A DNA stretch of 64,000 nt from Oenanthe sinensis (lineage: Eukaryota; Streptophyta; Magnoliopsida; Apiales; Apiaceae), in assembly GCA_028671895.1 (NCBI GenBank), contig CM053809.1:30169501-30233500 (forward strand). The letters are read 5' to 3'. The notes below the pieces were generated by a model. The model saw only the letters and a program-made list of their open reading frames with translations, did no database searches and had not been told where the DNA came from. Made by a program: the position numbers and the translations under genes. Shown here piece after piece: positions 22,196-34,046 of the stretch (position 1 is its first letter; each line of letters opens with the position of its first letter).

Positions 22196-24551
22196 ATGGC
22201 AGCACTAAGGGACGTTAGTAACATTTCAGATATTGATCCTTGTTATGATATTGATCAACAAGTTGTAGATAATATTGTTGCTGCTCTGGAAGGTGGTCAT
22301 TGTCATTCAATCTCCTCTGACTCTGTCTTTCTTCATTATAATGTTTTTCACAGTTTTTTTTATTTATATGTGCGTTTACATTATGCATGTATAGGTTGCG
22401 AAATTGAGAAGGAAGAAGAGGGTAGAAACGAGAATGGGAGAATTACATCAAAATCAGGAAGGAAGAACATGATGGTGATTGGACACAGAGGAAGCGGGAT
22501 GAATTCGTTGCAATCGTCGAGTAATCGTATGAAATTTATCAAGGAAAATTCCATTCTTGCTTTGAATGCTGCTGGAAATTTCAATCTCCATTTCATTGAA
22601 TTCGATGTTCAGGTAATCTCTCATTACCACAATCTTTTTTTTTACGATAAGAAGGTTTTCACCTGAAGGCTAGCCGTACTAATTTAGGCTAGATTTTCTG
22701 ATGGGAGACAAATAAGAACTATCTTAGACTCCCCTTAATAGTTGATACCAAGATAAATTCTTCTTCTGCTAGATTTTAGCAGACAATTTATAATTTATAA
22801 TAAATTGTTGGCTCAACAAGGTCGCTGGTTTGATCATTTTACGTGCTTGTATTTAATACACAAAACCTCTCTGCCTGTTACTGATTGATCATGTGCCTAA
22901 ATCACAAGTTCATCATTTTGTAATGTATTGCTTCTGCAAACATAATTTTCTGCAATTTAGGTCTTGCGTTTTCAAGTTTCACATGTAATGATATGTTTCT
23001 TCCCCGCATTTCCCTGCTGTAAATATTTAGCAAAATTAAAAAAAAAAAAAAAAAAAAAAACTTAGAGCAGAACTATCTATGAACCAATTTAATTTGCAGG
23101 TCACCAAAGATGACTGTCCAGTCATTTTCCATGACGATTTCATCTTTACCAAAAATATGCAGGTTATTTACCAATTAAATTGACTTCCTTTTTTACAAAA
23201 ATTATGGCTGATATACTCTATTCATATTGTTTTGGCCATTTTCAGGGTGAAATGGTAGAGAAAAGAATGACAGATCTCACTTTGGCTGAGTTTCTTTCCT
23301 ATGGACCCCAAAGGGATCCAGCAAATGTAACAAGGTTTTTTTTCGAGGGGTGACTTCAAAATCGGTATTAATACATTTCTTAGTTTGTCCTTGTGTTCTG
23401 AAAACAGGTTGGTAAGCCTCTGTTCAGAAAGATGAAAGATGGCAGAATCTTTGAGTGGAAGGTCGAAACTGATGATCATCTTTGTACATTGCAACAAGTG
23501 TTTCAAAATGTTAACCATTCTTTAGGGTTCAATATTGAACTCAAGTTTGACAACAAGATAGTCTACAAAGAACACGAACTCGTTCGTGTTATTCAACTAG
23601 TTCTGGAGGTTTACTAGCTGCTTCCTATTTCTAGCCTAATGTTGATTTCTGAAACTTAAGTTTGAGTTTATTGTCAGTAATGTCATTTGTGCTCTTTTAT
23701 GAATGGACCAGGTGGTATTCAGGTCTGCCAAAGAGAGGCCGGTAATTTTCTCAAGTTTTCAACCTGATGCTGCAATATTGTTGAGGAAACTCCAAACTTC
23801 CTATCCCGTAAGTATAGATAAATTCCCTCGACTTTGAATAAAAAAAGTGATCATCTTCAGAGCAATCATAACCACAAGATGATCTTTCTTGGTTAAATTA
23901 ACATTAGCTACAATTTCAAAATACACGTTATGAGTGCCACATGATTACCGAGTTCAATCAATAGTTTAACGTTGCATTAATATTAGTAATAAATCCGGTT
24001 GATTTATTACATTAAATGATCCTAGGTATTCTTTATCACTAATGGAGGATCTGAAATTTTTGCCGATACAAGGAGGAACTCCCTGGACGAGGCCATAAAG
24101 TTATGCAGGGAACACGACTTAAATGGTATCGTTTCAGAGGTCAGAGCCATCTTACGAAATCCAGGAGCAGTAACTGAAATCAAGGACCATTCCAAGCTCT
24201 CTCTCATAACCTATGGTCAACTAAAGTAATATCCTTTAGCTCTCTCTAGTTAAACTACTTGCTTGAATCCTTACACTAGTAACATAATGCATAAATAATC
24301 CGAAACGTCCCTGACCACATTGTTGCAGTAATTTGCCAAAGGTGGTCTACGTGCAACACTCAATGGGCGTGGATGGCGTGATTGTGGACTTGGTTGAGGA
24401 CATCACGACGGCAGTTTCAGAATTTAGTAACTCAGTTGAGGAGGGTGAAGGAAACTTGATGGAAGGTATTATACAACACAAAATGCCTCCAAATTGCTCC
24501 CAACAAGAAAATGAAAATGCATCCCCTGTGAAGCTCACTGCACATATTTGA
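22196..24551 (+). CDS. GDPD1: Glycerophosphodiester phosphodiesterase, GDPD1/2/3 type
   Basis: Eight exons: 22196-22292, 22395-22612, 23100-23162, 23246-23326, 23408-23608, 23712-23807, 24026-24225 and 24329-24551. They join in frame into 392 aa, the length I recall for Arabidopsis GDPD1. The enzyme class hydrolyses glycerophosphodiesters to glycerol-3-phosphate plus an alcohol, in phospholipid turnover and phosphate recycling. Visible active-site pattern: His63-Arg64 in GHRGSG, Glu101 and Asp103 in FIEFDVQ, His116 in IFHDDF, plus conserved FNIELK, FSSFQPDAA and VDGVIVD. There is no N-terminal signal peptide as in the GDPD-like cell-surface class. GDPD1 of Arabidopsis is plastidial, but I cannot confirm a transit peptide here. 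Intron 1 (102 bases) is a multiple of three without an in-frame stop, so its retention would add 34 residues. Which of GDPD1, 2 or 3 is the orthologue is uncertain. Confidence 0.9.
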
Positions 24552-25851
24552 TTCAACTTTCAATAGGCCAATGCTAACATGGGTATGTAGAGAACTAGAG
24601 ATCGATGTTGCACAGATAATAGGTCGGATGTATAAAACACTAGAAGCTAGGCTAGCTATTTCACAACATACTGCATGTAAAAGATAAAACACTAGCTAGT
24701 AACATATGCAACTGTGTTAATTTGTTTTTTCTTCTTTTGCTAATTCAACTTTGCTATTTTGTGCTCTGTATAAATAAATGAACTTCTCTGGATTATATTC
24801 CAAGTGGGTCGAGAGCATGATCAAAACTTATCATGGACTTGTTTGGCTAGCCGATCCATTTTTGTTCCTGGTACATCAAATAAGATGTTGAAAATTAATT
24901 ATTTAATTGTTTGTATAATTAGTAAAATTAACTAACTAATAAATAAAATTGACATATAAGTATTTTGACGACCGTTCTAGTTAAAGTTTTTTTTTTATGT
25001 GTTCTAGTTAAAGTTCTGCCAACCACAAGCTAAATAGTTTTCTTTCTAAATTAATTTTTTTAATAACCTTTCTAAATTAATATTTACAATACAGGTAAAA
25101 CCAACTTTATAACAGATGATAACCCATCCGCAGAATCTCTTTTGCATTTTATTTGTCATTTCTTTATTTATTATTTTATGATGGTCAGACTGTCACAATT
25201 ATATTTTTTGCATTTTATTATTTTTCTGTTATTTTAATATTTTAATAATAAATTCAGTTTTAGCAAAATGCTCGCCAAAATTTAATATAAAATACTAAAA
25301 TAATCGGTTATGAATGTCATATTGAAATTTGTACATATCCGTTTTGTGACGAATTTAGTTTTTAAAATTCATCAAAAATGACAAATGTTTTTGATCTACA
25401 AACAATATCATAAAATTTCAAGTTGCTGCGCGCAGTTCCATCCAGTTGCCAAAAGAAAAAAAATTAAAAAATTAACCCGTTGAATTTCTTATATTTAATC
25501 GCATTATTAAGATTTAGATTTCATAATTCAAAGAAGTGTATACATATATATTTGTATAAAGAAATCGATATAAATCACATGTGACATGCAGATAGACACA
25601 GTGTGCATGTGGGGGCAGTGGGGTGGTCCGTTCAGATGGGCAACCCAAAGATGCAAGCAACCAATAATCAAGGGTCAATCCACCTCTTATTACTTATTAG
25701 TTTAGACGTTAATTTCTCTGACGGAGTTTGTTTTTTGCACAATTTTTGACCAGAACAAGTTAATAAAAATATTATAGTAATACAAATAGTATAGAGTATG
25801 CTCCCAGAGCATCTCCAACAATTGTGCAAAAATATTATAGTAGATTAGCTA

Positions 25852-26566
25852 TGTTATGTCCAAATTTTAACATGTGTTATTTTTTATGGGTCGATATTTA
25901 TTGGTGTGAATTTATAATTGTTCGGGTGAATTATTATTGATGTTATTGAAGCCTCTCCGGGTTAATCATTAATGAAAGCCCTCCAGGATTAATTGTTGAA
26001 GGCCCTCAGGAGTTAATTATTGAAGACCATTGATCTGTACTCCACGAGTTGTCCTCGGCGGGGAGCTTTGGGTTGCAGCTGACCTCAGCTTGGAAGACCA
26101 TTTCCATGTACTCAGGCGGCTTGTCCTCGTCTGAGGGCTTAGGGCACGTCCTGCATTCGATGTGGATCTAGTGATAGCCTCCAGTCAAAGTATCTGGGAA
26201 ATAGCTGTAGTGGACCGACTAGAGCCCATGATTTCCGGGTCAACGTCGGATTCATGAAGTCATTGGGCCTTATATTGGGTTTTGGACTATCCAAACAAGC
26301 CTCAATGTAAAAACATCTTCCAACTAGGTTTCGGTTATCGAATAAGGGTTGAATAAGGTATTGAATAAGGGGGTGGATAAAGTGAACTTTTTCTAACGGG
26401 CTTCTACTTCAGTAAAAATTGCGTTGGTTTGATCCTTTATTATAAATATGGGTATGTAGGCACATTGTTAAGGGTTGGACATTGAAAGCCCAACAAACTA
26501 AAAAACCCTAACAATCTCAGCCCCCAATATTCAACAATCACCACAATCCGACGACTTTTCAGGTAA
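25852..26566. mobile_element. Possible LTR fragment, GC-richer than its surroundings
   Basis: The segment starts TGTTATGTCC and ends near CTTTTCA. It contains a TATAAATATGGG promoter-like word at about 26441, followed by a leader-like stretch, and short direct repeats near 25950-26030 (CTCCGGGTTAAT, CTCCAGGATTAAT, CTCAGGAGTTAAT). I found no target duplication, so identity and ends are tentative. Confidence 0.35.
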
Positions 26567-26681
26567 AAACATCATCCTAGATATTGATTATGGCTAAATG
26601 ATCAATTACAATTTTTTGAATATAACTAATTTTATTGTTACCAAATTCCTCCATCAATAAGCTAAATGATGTAAAATAGAT

Positions 26682-26933
26682 ATTATGTAAAATGTAAGGA
26701 ATTGTAATTCAGTAGCATTAGTTATATTCAAAAAATAGTTTATTGTTATTTTAAAATTCAATAATTATATTATAACAATTATATTCTATCAATTATATAA
26801 TAATTAATTATGTAAAATGTAAGGAATTGTAGTTCAGTAGCATTAGTTATATTCAAAAAATAGTTTATTATTATTTTAAAATTCAATAATTATATTATAA
26901 CAATTATATTTTATCAGTTATATAGTAATTAAT
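26682..26933. repeat. 126-bp tandem duplication
   Basis: Two copies starting ATTATGTAAAATGTAAGG at 26682 and 26808 differ by only a few substitutions. AT-rich and non-coding. Confidence 0.85.
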
Positions 26934-29900
26934 TATGTATATATATACATAAAAGGAAATATTATAAATTAAATTAAAGTTAATTAATTTTTTTATTCAA
27001 TACAAGTTAAAATATAAAGTATAATTAATGTAAAAATATTTATTAATATAAAGTATTATATTAGTATATCAGTTTTTTTTAATATTTCATATCTATTAAA
27101 ATAATGATATTGATAGTTAATAAATTTGTTTAACAATAAAATACTATTTTTATATTTAATATTACATAAAAAATAAAATAAAAATTATAATAAATCAAAT
27201 AAATTGATATATATATATATATTAAATATTTTAATAGTACCATACATATTTTAAATAATTATATAAGTAATTAATAAATTTGGTTAATAATAAAAATATA
27301 TTTTTACATTTAATATTATATAAAATGAAAAATATTAAATATAAATCAATATTATAAACATATATATTAAATATAATATATATACATGTGTACATGTAGG
27401 TTAGGTTTAAATAATGTCAGGTTAAGTACAAACATTTTTAGATTTTTAGATAACACGTATATTATACTCGATAAATAGAAGATGAAATCATGAAATCTAA
27501 AATTATAGTCAATAAAAGCTAGTCCTGATCTACGTTTTACATATTATCACGTATACTTTATTACTAACCCGTGCGGTGCTTAGTGTTGGAGATGGTGTAA
27601 GTTAATGCTAAAAATGGATGAACAAAAACATAATAGGGCCAGGGGCGGCGCTTACGATATTCAAGGTAGGCTATCAGGGGGCGTTTTTCTCATAATCTAT
27701 ATAGATTAGACCCTAGATCCTAGAGCCTAGAGCAGCGACTCTGCAGGGTCACGTGGACGGCTGCTCTGTTTACGTTGAAAGTTAGTTACCCATCGGTGAA
27801 AGTTGCTCCTCTGGTTTTGTCACTGCAACTTGCCAACTAACTCTCTTGATCTGGTTATAATTCATATTTTTTTAATTTTTAAATTAAATATAAAATTAAT
27901 ATTTCAATATAAAAAATAAAAATATCAATTTTAAATATACGGGGACGGTATAACTTCATATAAAAACAATTAACTAAACGGGATGAGCACGATTGGATAT
28001 TTCAAATTACAGAGAGTTTATTTTTTGTTATCTAGATCTTAGATTCGACTTTATAAATCAAATTATTCAAAAAAAAAAACTAAACGGATACGGGGAAGTA
28101 TAATTTTGTAAAACAAATATAGGTACGTTACCCTCGCATGAAGCAAGGTACTACTAGCGCAGCTGCTTTTTCTTTTTACTCTGATCAAGTATATATGTAC
28201 GTATTCTAATTTAGTACTGCTGTACTATATATTTAGGATCGTGTTGACATTTATTCATTCATGTGTTGCGTGCTTTTTATACTTAGCGAATCTCATCTTT
28301 AATTCCCTCTGCCACAGTTTTATTTTGGTCGACTTTTGAATCCACGCTAGCTTACTTTACGATTTTCCATTCTGTATTCTAGAACCCCTTTTTATTACAG
28401 TACAACTTAATTAATTGCATGCGATAGTACTATAAAAAGCAACATTATATCATTCCATAGCGGCATTACTTTGTGTTTTTATGTGCCGCCTTAACCTAAT
28501 CTTGCATTAAGCGTCTCGTCCAACTAACAAAAATAGCTCTTGATGGGAGGAAACCGTTAAAATGCAGAAGAGAGGGCTCTGAGTGCATAATTCAGTGCAA
28601 GTATGAAAGACTTGGAGATTTCTTCTTTATCTATGGTCTGGTCACACATTCGGAAAGGTTTTACAGGGTCAAAATGAATGCTCAGTCAAGTGAGGTTGTT
28701 CGTGAATGGGGGATGGCTCAGAGCACCACCAAGACGGACGGCAACGAACGAGAAGAGAAGTGGCTGCGTGACGAGGGTGATGTTGATTGGGGAGGGAATC
28801 TCGGAAATGATAATTATTATCAAGATTTTTCGGGAGTTCAAAATGAGGAGGGAATTGTGGGAGTTGATATGAGACGTAATTCTAGGGATAGTGTGCATGA
28901 GGGAGCAATTATCTCGGTGACAGGTATGGCAAAAAATATGTCCAAAGGCAACGCGACAAATTCAAAAATTAGTGACACTATTGGGCTTTATACAGATGAG
29001 TTGATTGGGCTTAATATTGAAGAACGAAAGCGAAGGCGTAGCGGGCATAGTATTTCTGATAATATGGATATTAAGAATAATAACGCAAGTGTCCGTTCTG
29101 AAACTGTGTTTTCTAAAACTGACTACACAGATTCTTCTACTGATTTATTGGCTAAGTCTGCAAGGCAGACTAGCCACTCATCATGAAACTCTTAGGATGG
29201 AACTGTCGAGGACTTGGGAACCCTCGGGCAATTAGAGTTTTGAGTGACCTATTGAAGGCACGCAATCCTGATTTTGTATTTTTTGTCTAAAATTATCTCT
29301 AGTGTAAATAGAATTGAGGAACTTAGGGTTAAGTTTGGGTCAGCCAATGTTTCTCTGTATATCGTATTGGGAGGAGTGGTGGCTTAGCAGTTTTTTGGAA
29401 CCGTCAGGTAGATTGTGAAATTTTAAGTTATTCTCAGAATCATGTTGATGAAGGGTTTAAAGTTAATAATGTGCAGGATTGGAGGCTGTCTTATTTTTAT
29501 GGTTTCCCTGAGAGAAGTAGACGTAGTGCTTCCTGGGATTTTATTCGTATGTTAGCTAATAAATCTTTGTTGTCTTGGTACATTTTTGGAGACTTTAATG
29601 ATCTTCTTAGTGTGTTAGATAAAGAGGGTACAATCCCTCATCCTTTTAGTTTAACAGAGGGTTTTCGTGGAGCTATAGATGACTGTTTGATCACTGGTAA
29701 GTTTACTTGGGAGAGAGGTCGTGGTACAAGTGATTGGGTTAGAGAGCAACTAGACAGAGCTTTTGCAGTTTATTCATGGGGGCAGAAGTTTCCTTTATGT
29801 AACCTATTAACTTGGCGTGTAACTTACTCTGATCATGATTCTATCTTATTGGATTTGTATAATGTGCCTTGCTCGATTAGGAAATTCAAGTTTTAAGTTC

Positions 29901-30917
29901 GAGAATGTGTGGTTAAAAGAGGCTAATTTTCGGAAAGAGGTGACTGAGTACTGGCTTGATCTTCCTCCTGTGCATATTCTTCCAAAGTTAATCTCAGTTT
30001 CTTCGTTCATGGCTAAATAGGGAAGGAACTTATTTCATAAGTTTCGTGATAAGGTTAGGAAGCAGAAACAGGAGCTTGCAAAGCTGGTGGATCGCACGGA
30101 TGAAGTAGGTTTGAGACAATATTTTATGGCAAGAGATAGGTTGAATGAGTTTTTGTTGAATGAAGAGGTTTACTGGAAGCAGAGGGCTAAATCGTTCTAG
30201 TTGGCTGAAGGAGACAACAACACAAAGTTTTTTCATGCAAGTGCTAGTGCAAGAAGGAAAACAAATCGTGTCACCCATTTGGATACTGATGATGGTCTGA
30301 CAGTTGATAAGCAGGAGGATATGTGTAAAGTGGTACATGAGTATTTCACCAAAATCTTTACTGGTTTACAGAGTGTTGACACGAGACAACATACAGTGGA
30401 AGAGAGGTGTGTGACAGCAGAGCAAAATAGAAGACTTGTGGTAGATGTCTCCTTTGCAGAATTCACTCTTGCTATCAAACAGATGCATCCTGACAAATCG
30501 TCTGGACCGGCTGGGCTTAACCCAGCTTTCTTTCAACAGTTTTGGGCGATCTTAGGAAATGATGTGTATAATTGTTGTAAGGAGTGGCTGAATACAGGTT
30601 CTTTTCCAACTTATCTAAATGAGACAAATGTAGTGTTGATACCAAAGAAAGAGAATGCATGATGTATGAAAGATTTATGGTTGATTGCACTTTGCAATGT
30701 TTTATATAAAATATTGGCTAAAGTTCTGGCGAATCATTTAAAATTTGTTTTGCCTGGTTTGGTTTCGGAGAATCAGTCATTCTTTATTCATGTTAGGAGT
30801 ATATCTGATAACGTCTTAGTGGCTTTCGTAATTATTCACCATATGAACACGAAAAGAAGGGGGTAGAGAGGGAGAAGTGGCTTTGAAATTGGATATAAAC
30901 AAGGCTTACGATAGAGT

Positions 30918-31670
30918 TGTTAGGAATTTATTCATTTGATGATGTACAAATTACTAGAATAAGATTCATCATAGCTTATTTGTAATAAGTCTCTCTAGTC
31001 TCTGAAATTTTATAATCAGAGTCTAGTTAGTCAACATTCATGTACTTAGAATATTTTCTATAGAAAGTGAAACCAGAGTCTAGATGAAGATCAGAGTCTG
31101 GGAGGTGATCAGAGTCTATAGACTATCGGAGTCTACAATCTGTTAGAGTCTACAAATGATCAGAGTCTATAGTCCATCAGAGTCTATAGTCTGGAGATTT
31201 CAGAGTCTATGAAGTCAAAGCTGAATTTGAAAGATGATCACAGATAAGGGAAGTCTTGGAAGATAAAGACAAAGATATTGCAGATATGTTATGGGAATGA
31301 AGGAGAATTGCAGAAGGAAACTGTCAGCTAATAATTATGAATTATATTCCTATTGTAATTTGTTTTTTGTTATTAGCTGATAGGTAACTCTCTATATAAA
31401 GACTCTATGTAACCTAATTTAAATGTTAAATTTTTTAGAGAGCATAGAGATAAAAAGAGTTGCTGTGAAATACACAGAGAAGCTGCTAGGGTTTGTGTAC
31501 ACCTTAGGAGAGTTTGTTTTTAATCAATAAAACAAACAGTTTTTATTCATATCTTTGTGTTTCATCTTTGTTCTTAACTCAAATCTTTATTACTTATTGA
31601 GTTGATTTTAATCAGGCAGTAAAAGCACACAAGTATTCAACCCCCCTTTACTTGTGCAACTGGGAAAACA
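30918..31670. mobile_element. Solo LTR (753 bp) within the LINE reverse transcriptase
   Basis: It begins TGTTAGGAATTT and ends GGGAAAACA. It is flanked by AGAGT (30913-30917) and AAAGT (31671-31675), a 5-bp duplication with one change. Excision rejoins the LINE frame exactly (...INKAYDRV-DWAFFRR...). The upstream part holds nine GAGTCT words, mostly as TCAGAGTCTA. A TATATAAAG promoter occurs near 31395 and AATAAA near 31527. No internal region or second LTR is present. LTR size and TG...CA with a 5-bp duplication fit a long terminal repeat retrotransposon, probably Ty1/copia. Confidence 0.8.
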
Positions 31671-32993
31671 AAAGTAGACTGGGCTTTTTTTAGGAGAAGA
31701 TTACATCAGTTGGGTTTCTGTAATAAGTGGGTTCAATGGACAATGATGTGTGTAACGACAGTTTCTTATAACTTTTGTCTGAATGAGGATTCTATTGGTC
31801 TAGTCATCCCTTCTAGAGGAATACGTCAAGGGGACCCCTTGTTTCCGTATATTTTCATACTTTGTGTAGAAGGTTTGTCTAACTCTCTTCGTAATGCAGC
31901 AGCTACTGTTAGTATTCACGGTTCTCAAATAACTCCAACTACCCTCACTGTCACCCATTTGTTGTTTGCGGATGATATTTTTTTGTTTTTTCGTGCTGAT
32001 ATTGCGGAGGCTAATACTATTAAAATGTTGTTGAATGAATATGAGGAAGCTTCAGGACAGTCTCTAAATTACCAAAAATCTGGGGTATTTTTTAGTGCCA
32101 ATGTTAGCAGAAAAATACGAGGAAGTATTTCTGAGGTGCTGGAGGTTCATAATGATCTCAGGGATGAGAAATATCTTAGGTTGCCTTCATTGGTGAGTCG
32201 TTCTAAAAAACGTATTTTTGGCTTTGTTAAAGATAAAGTTTGGAGGAGAATTCATAGTTGACAAGCTAAACCTATTTCTCGTGCTGGAAAAGTGGTGTTG
32301 ATAAAGAATGTAGCCCAGTCTATTCCTTCTTAATGCATGTCCTGTTTTCTATTGCCTAAATCTTTCTGTCAGGATATGGAGATGATGTTAAATAAATATT
32401 GGTGGAATTCGGGGTCTAGGGACAGGAAGGGGCTTAATTGGCTGTCCTTGGAAGGCATGAGTATGTCTAAGAGTAAAAGAGGTTTAGGTTTTTGGAGTTT
32501 ATATGGATTTAATATTGCTTTGATTGGTAAGTTGTGTTGGAATTTTATGACTAATCCATCATCGCTGGTTGCTAGGATCTATAAGGCTCGGTACTACCCA
32601 AATTTTAACTTTTTTAATGTAGTTGGAAGCCCTGGTTCGAGTTTTATTTGGTCAGGTATTCTGACTGCCAATGATGAACTCAAAGAGGGGTTTATGTGGA
32701 TTCTGGGGGATGGTAGGTCTATTCAAGCGAATACGGATCCTTGGCTCAAGTAAAAGCCAAACTTTTGTGCTGACTCTAATGTCAGAAATGAGATGGGAAA
32801 TGTTACTGTTTCAACTCTATTTATACCAGGTACAAAAATCCGGGATAGTGTGAAAGTTCGAGCAAATTTCGTGAATGAAGATGCTGGTCATATTTTGTCA
32901 TTGCAAGTCCCTCAAATTGAAGTTGGTGACAGACTGGTTTGGTGTAAAATGTCGAATGGGAAGTATAATGTCAAGACAGGTTATCACCTCTGA

Positions 32994-33435
32994 TACATTT
33001 TAAAATATAATACCGTAAGTGCACGGTGTCTGTTATTAGCAGAGACTAGCAAGTACGGGTCGAATCCACAAGGAGACAGGTTTTATCAATTTCAAGTTAA
33101 TTATCACAGATTGTTTCAAGAGTAAACGAATATTTGAAGATATTAATTAACTACTAATTAAAACTAACACTAATTAAATATACTAAATTAATAAATTAAA
33201 AACCTAGGGCAATCAGGTCCACCATGCTTACACTATAATTGGCTTATAAGCTAAAATATTAAAAGTGATCATGCAACTAGAGTTTGTTAATCTCTCTCAA
33301 GCATTAACACTCTCGAAACATGTTTACACAATTAACAATTTTTAGTAATTCAATTAGTCAAGTAATTAGAGCAGTGTTAATCTCTCTCGAGCATCAACGC
33401 TCTCAGAAATCCAATGATGCTCTCGCACTCAAAAT
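32994..33435. mobile_element. Unclassified AT-rich insert in the LINE
   Basis: LINE coding sequence stops after WCKMSNGKYNVKTGYHL at about 32990, and LINE homology resumes at about 33440. The insert contains ACCGTAAGTGCACGGTG near 33012 and ACGGGTCGAATCCACAAGG near 33055, words common in plant LTR elements. It also has a roughly 45-bp direct repeat (33285 and 33379, around TTAATCTCTCTC). Boundaries are approximate and no target duplication was found. Confidence 0.45.
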
Positions 33436-34046
33436 GGGATGTTGCCATCAGTAATAGAAGAGTCAAAAAAGATGCTGAGCCTAATAGTAGTCATCATTGT
33501 CCCAGAAATGGAAACAACCATACGTTGATTGTTTGAAGCTCAATGTAGATGCCTCTGTCGTGTCGAAGCTGCAAACTTTTCCATTGGTCTTATTATCCGA
33601 GATCATAGAGGTCAGTTTGCAGGTAAGGTGAAGTGTATTTCTCGTACTGGGACTGTTTTAGAGGTAGAAGCAACAACTATTCTAGAAGGTCTCAAGTGGA
33701 TTGTGGAGTTGCCGTACATGAATGTCGTCGTCGAATTTGATTATCTTGTCTCAATGAATGTTATTCAAAATCGCAGTGAGAATTTCCTTGAAATGGGTCA
33801 TCTGTTTGAAGATTGTTGAGCTTATTTTCAATCTAGAGGTGATCTTTCAATCTCTTTTGTTAAAGACAGGCAAACAAAGTAGCACATTTATTAGCTAGGT
33901 TCACTTGTTTGCCAGATTGTCAAAACATGTGTTTGTCTCATCCCCCTGTTTTGTTTTGTTGGAGACTTTGATGTATGATGTTTCTTTTTAACGAAAGTTG
34001 TTTATTTGTTTCAAAAAAAACAATATAGTACTAGTTATTATATAAA

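Larger units (their letters stand above)
24552..28499. other. Gene-free AT-rich interval with repeat fragments
   Basis: No coding region is supported in about 4 kb. Contents: 3' flank of the GDPD gene; a possible LTR fragment at 25852-26566; a tandem duplication at 26682-26933; very AT-rich sequence to 27500; and an isolated CCCGTGCGGTGC word at 27570, reminiscent of the Helitron hairpins elsewhere in the window. Confidence 0.5.
28500..34020 (+). mobile_element. Degraded 5'-truncated L1-type LINE retrotransposon
   Basis: Parts appear in L1 order. About 28537-29186: end of ORF1, where ERLGDFFFIYGLVTHSERFY matches the plant LINE zinc knuckle but has lost its Cys residues. From 29183: endonuclease start MKLLGWNCRGLGNPRAIRVL, soon frameshifted, with GDFNDLL near 29590 and SDHDSILLD near 29830. 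About 30201-30662: reverse transcriptase entry (MHPDKSSGPAGLNPAFF). About 31710-32261: GIRQGDPLFPYIF and the catalytic FADD at about 31970. About 32337-32993: the connection and zf-RVT region. About 33500-33890: the RNase H-like domain (GLIIRDHRGQFAG). It closes with an A-run at 34012-34020. There are many stops and frameshifts, so it is immobile. It is interrupted by a solo LTR (30918-31670) and by an insert (about 32994-33435). Confidence 0.88.

Noticed and set aside
22196..22666. 156-codon continuous frame considered as the true first exon of the GDPD gene
   Set aside because: A good GT-AG intron (22293-22394) in matching phase gives a 392-aa product, the family length. The unspliced form remains possible as a variant and is listed as a finding.
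28674..29186. 170-codon frame considered as an independent gene
   Set aside because: It sits directly before the LINE endonuclease, and the sequence before it resembles the LINE ORF1 zinc knuckle. It is a remnant of ORF1.
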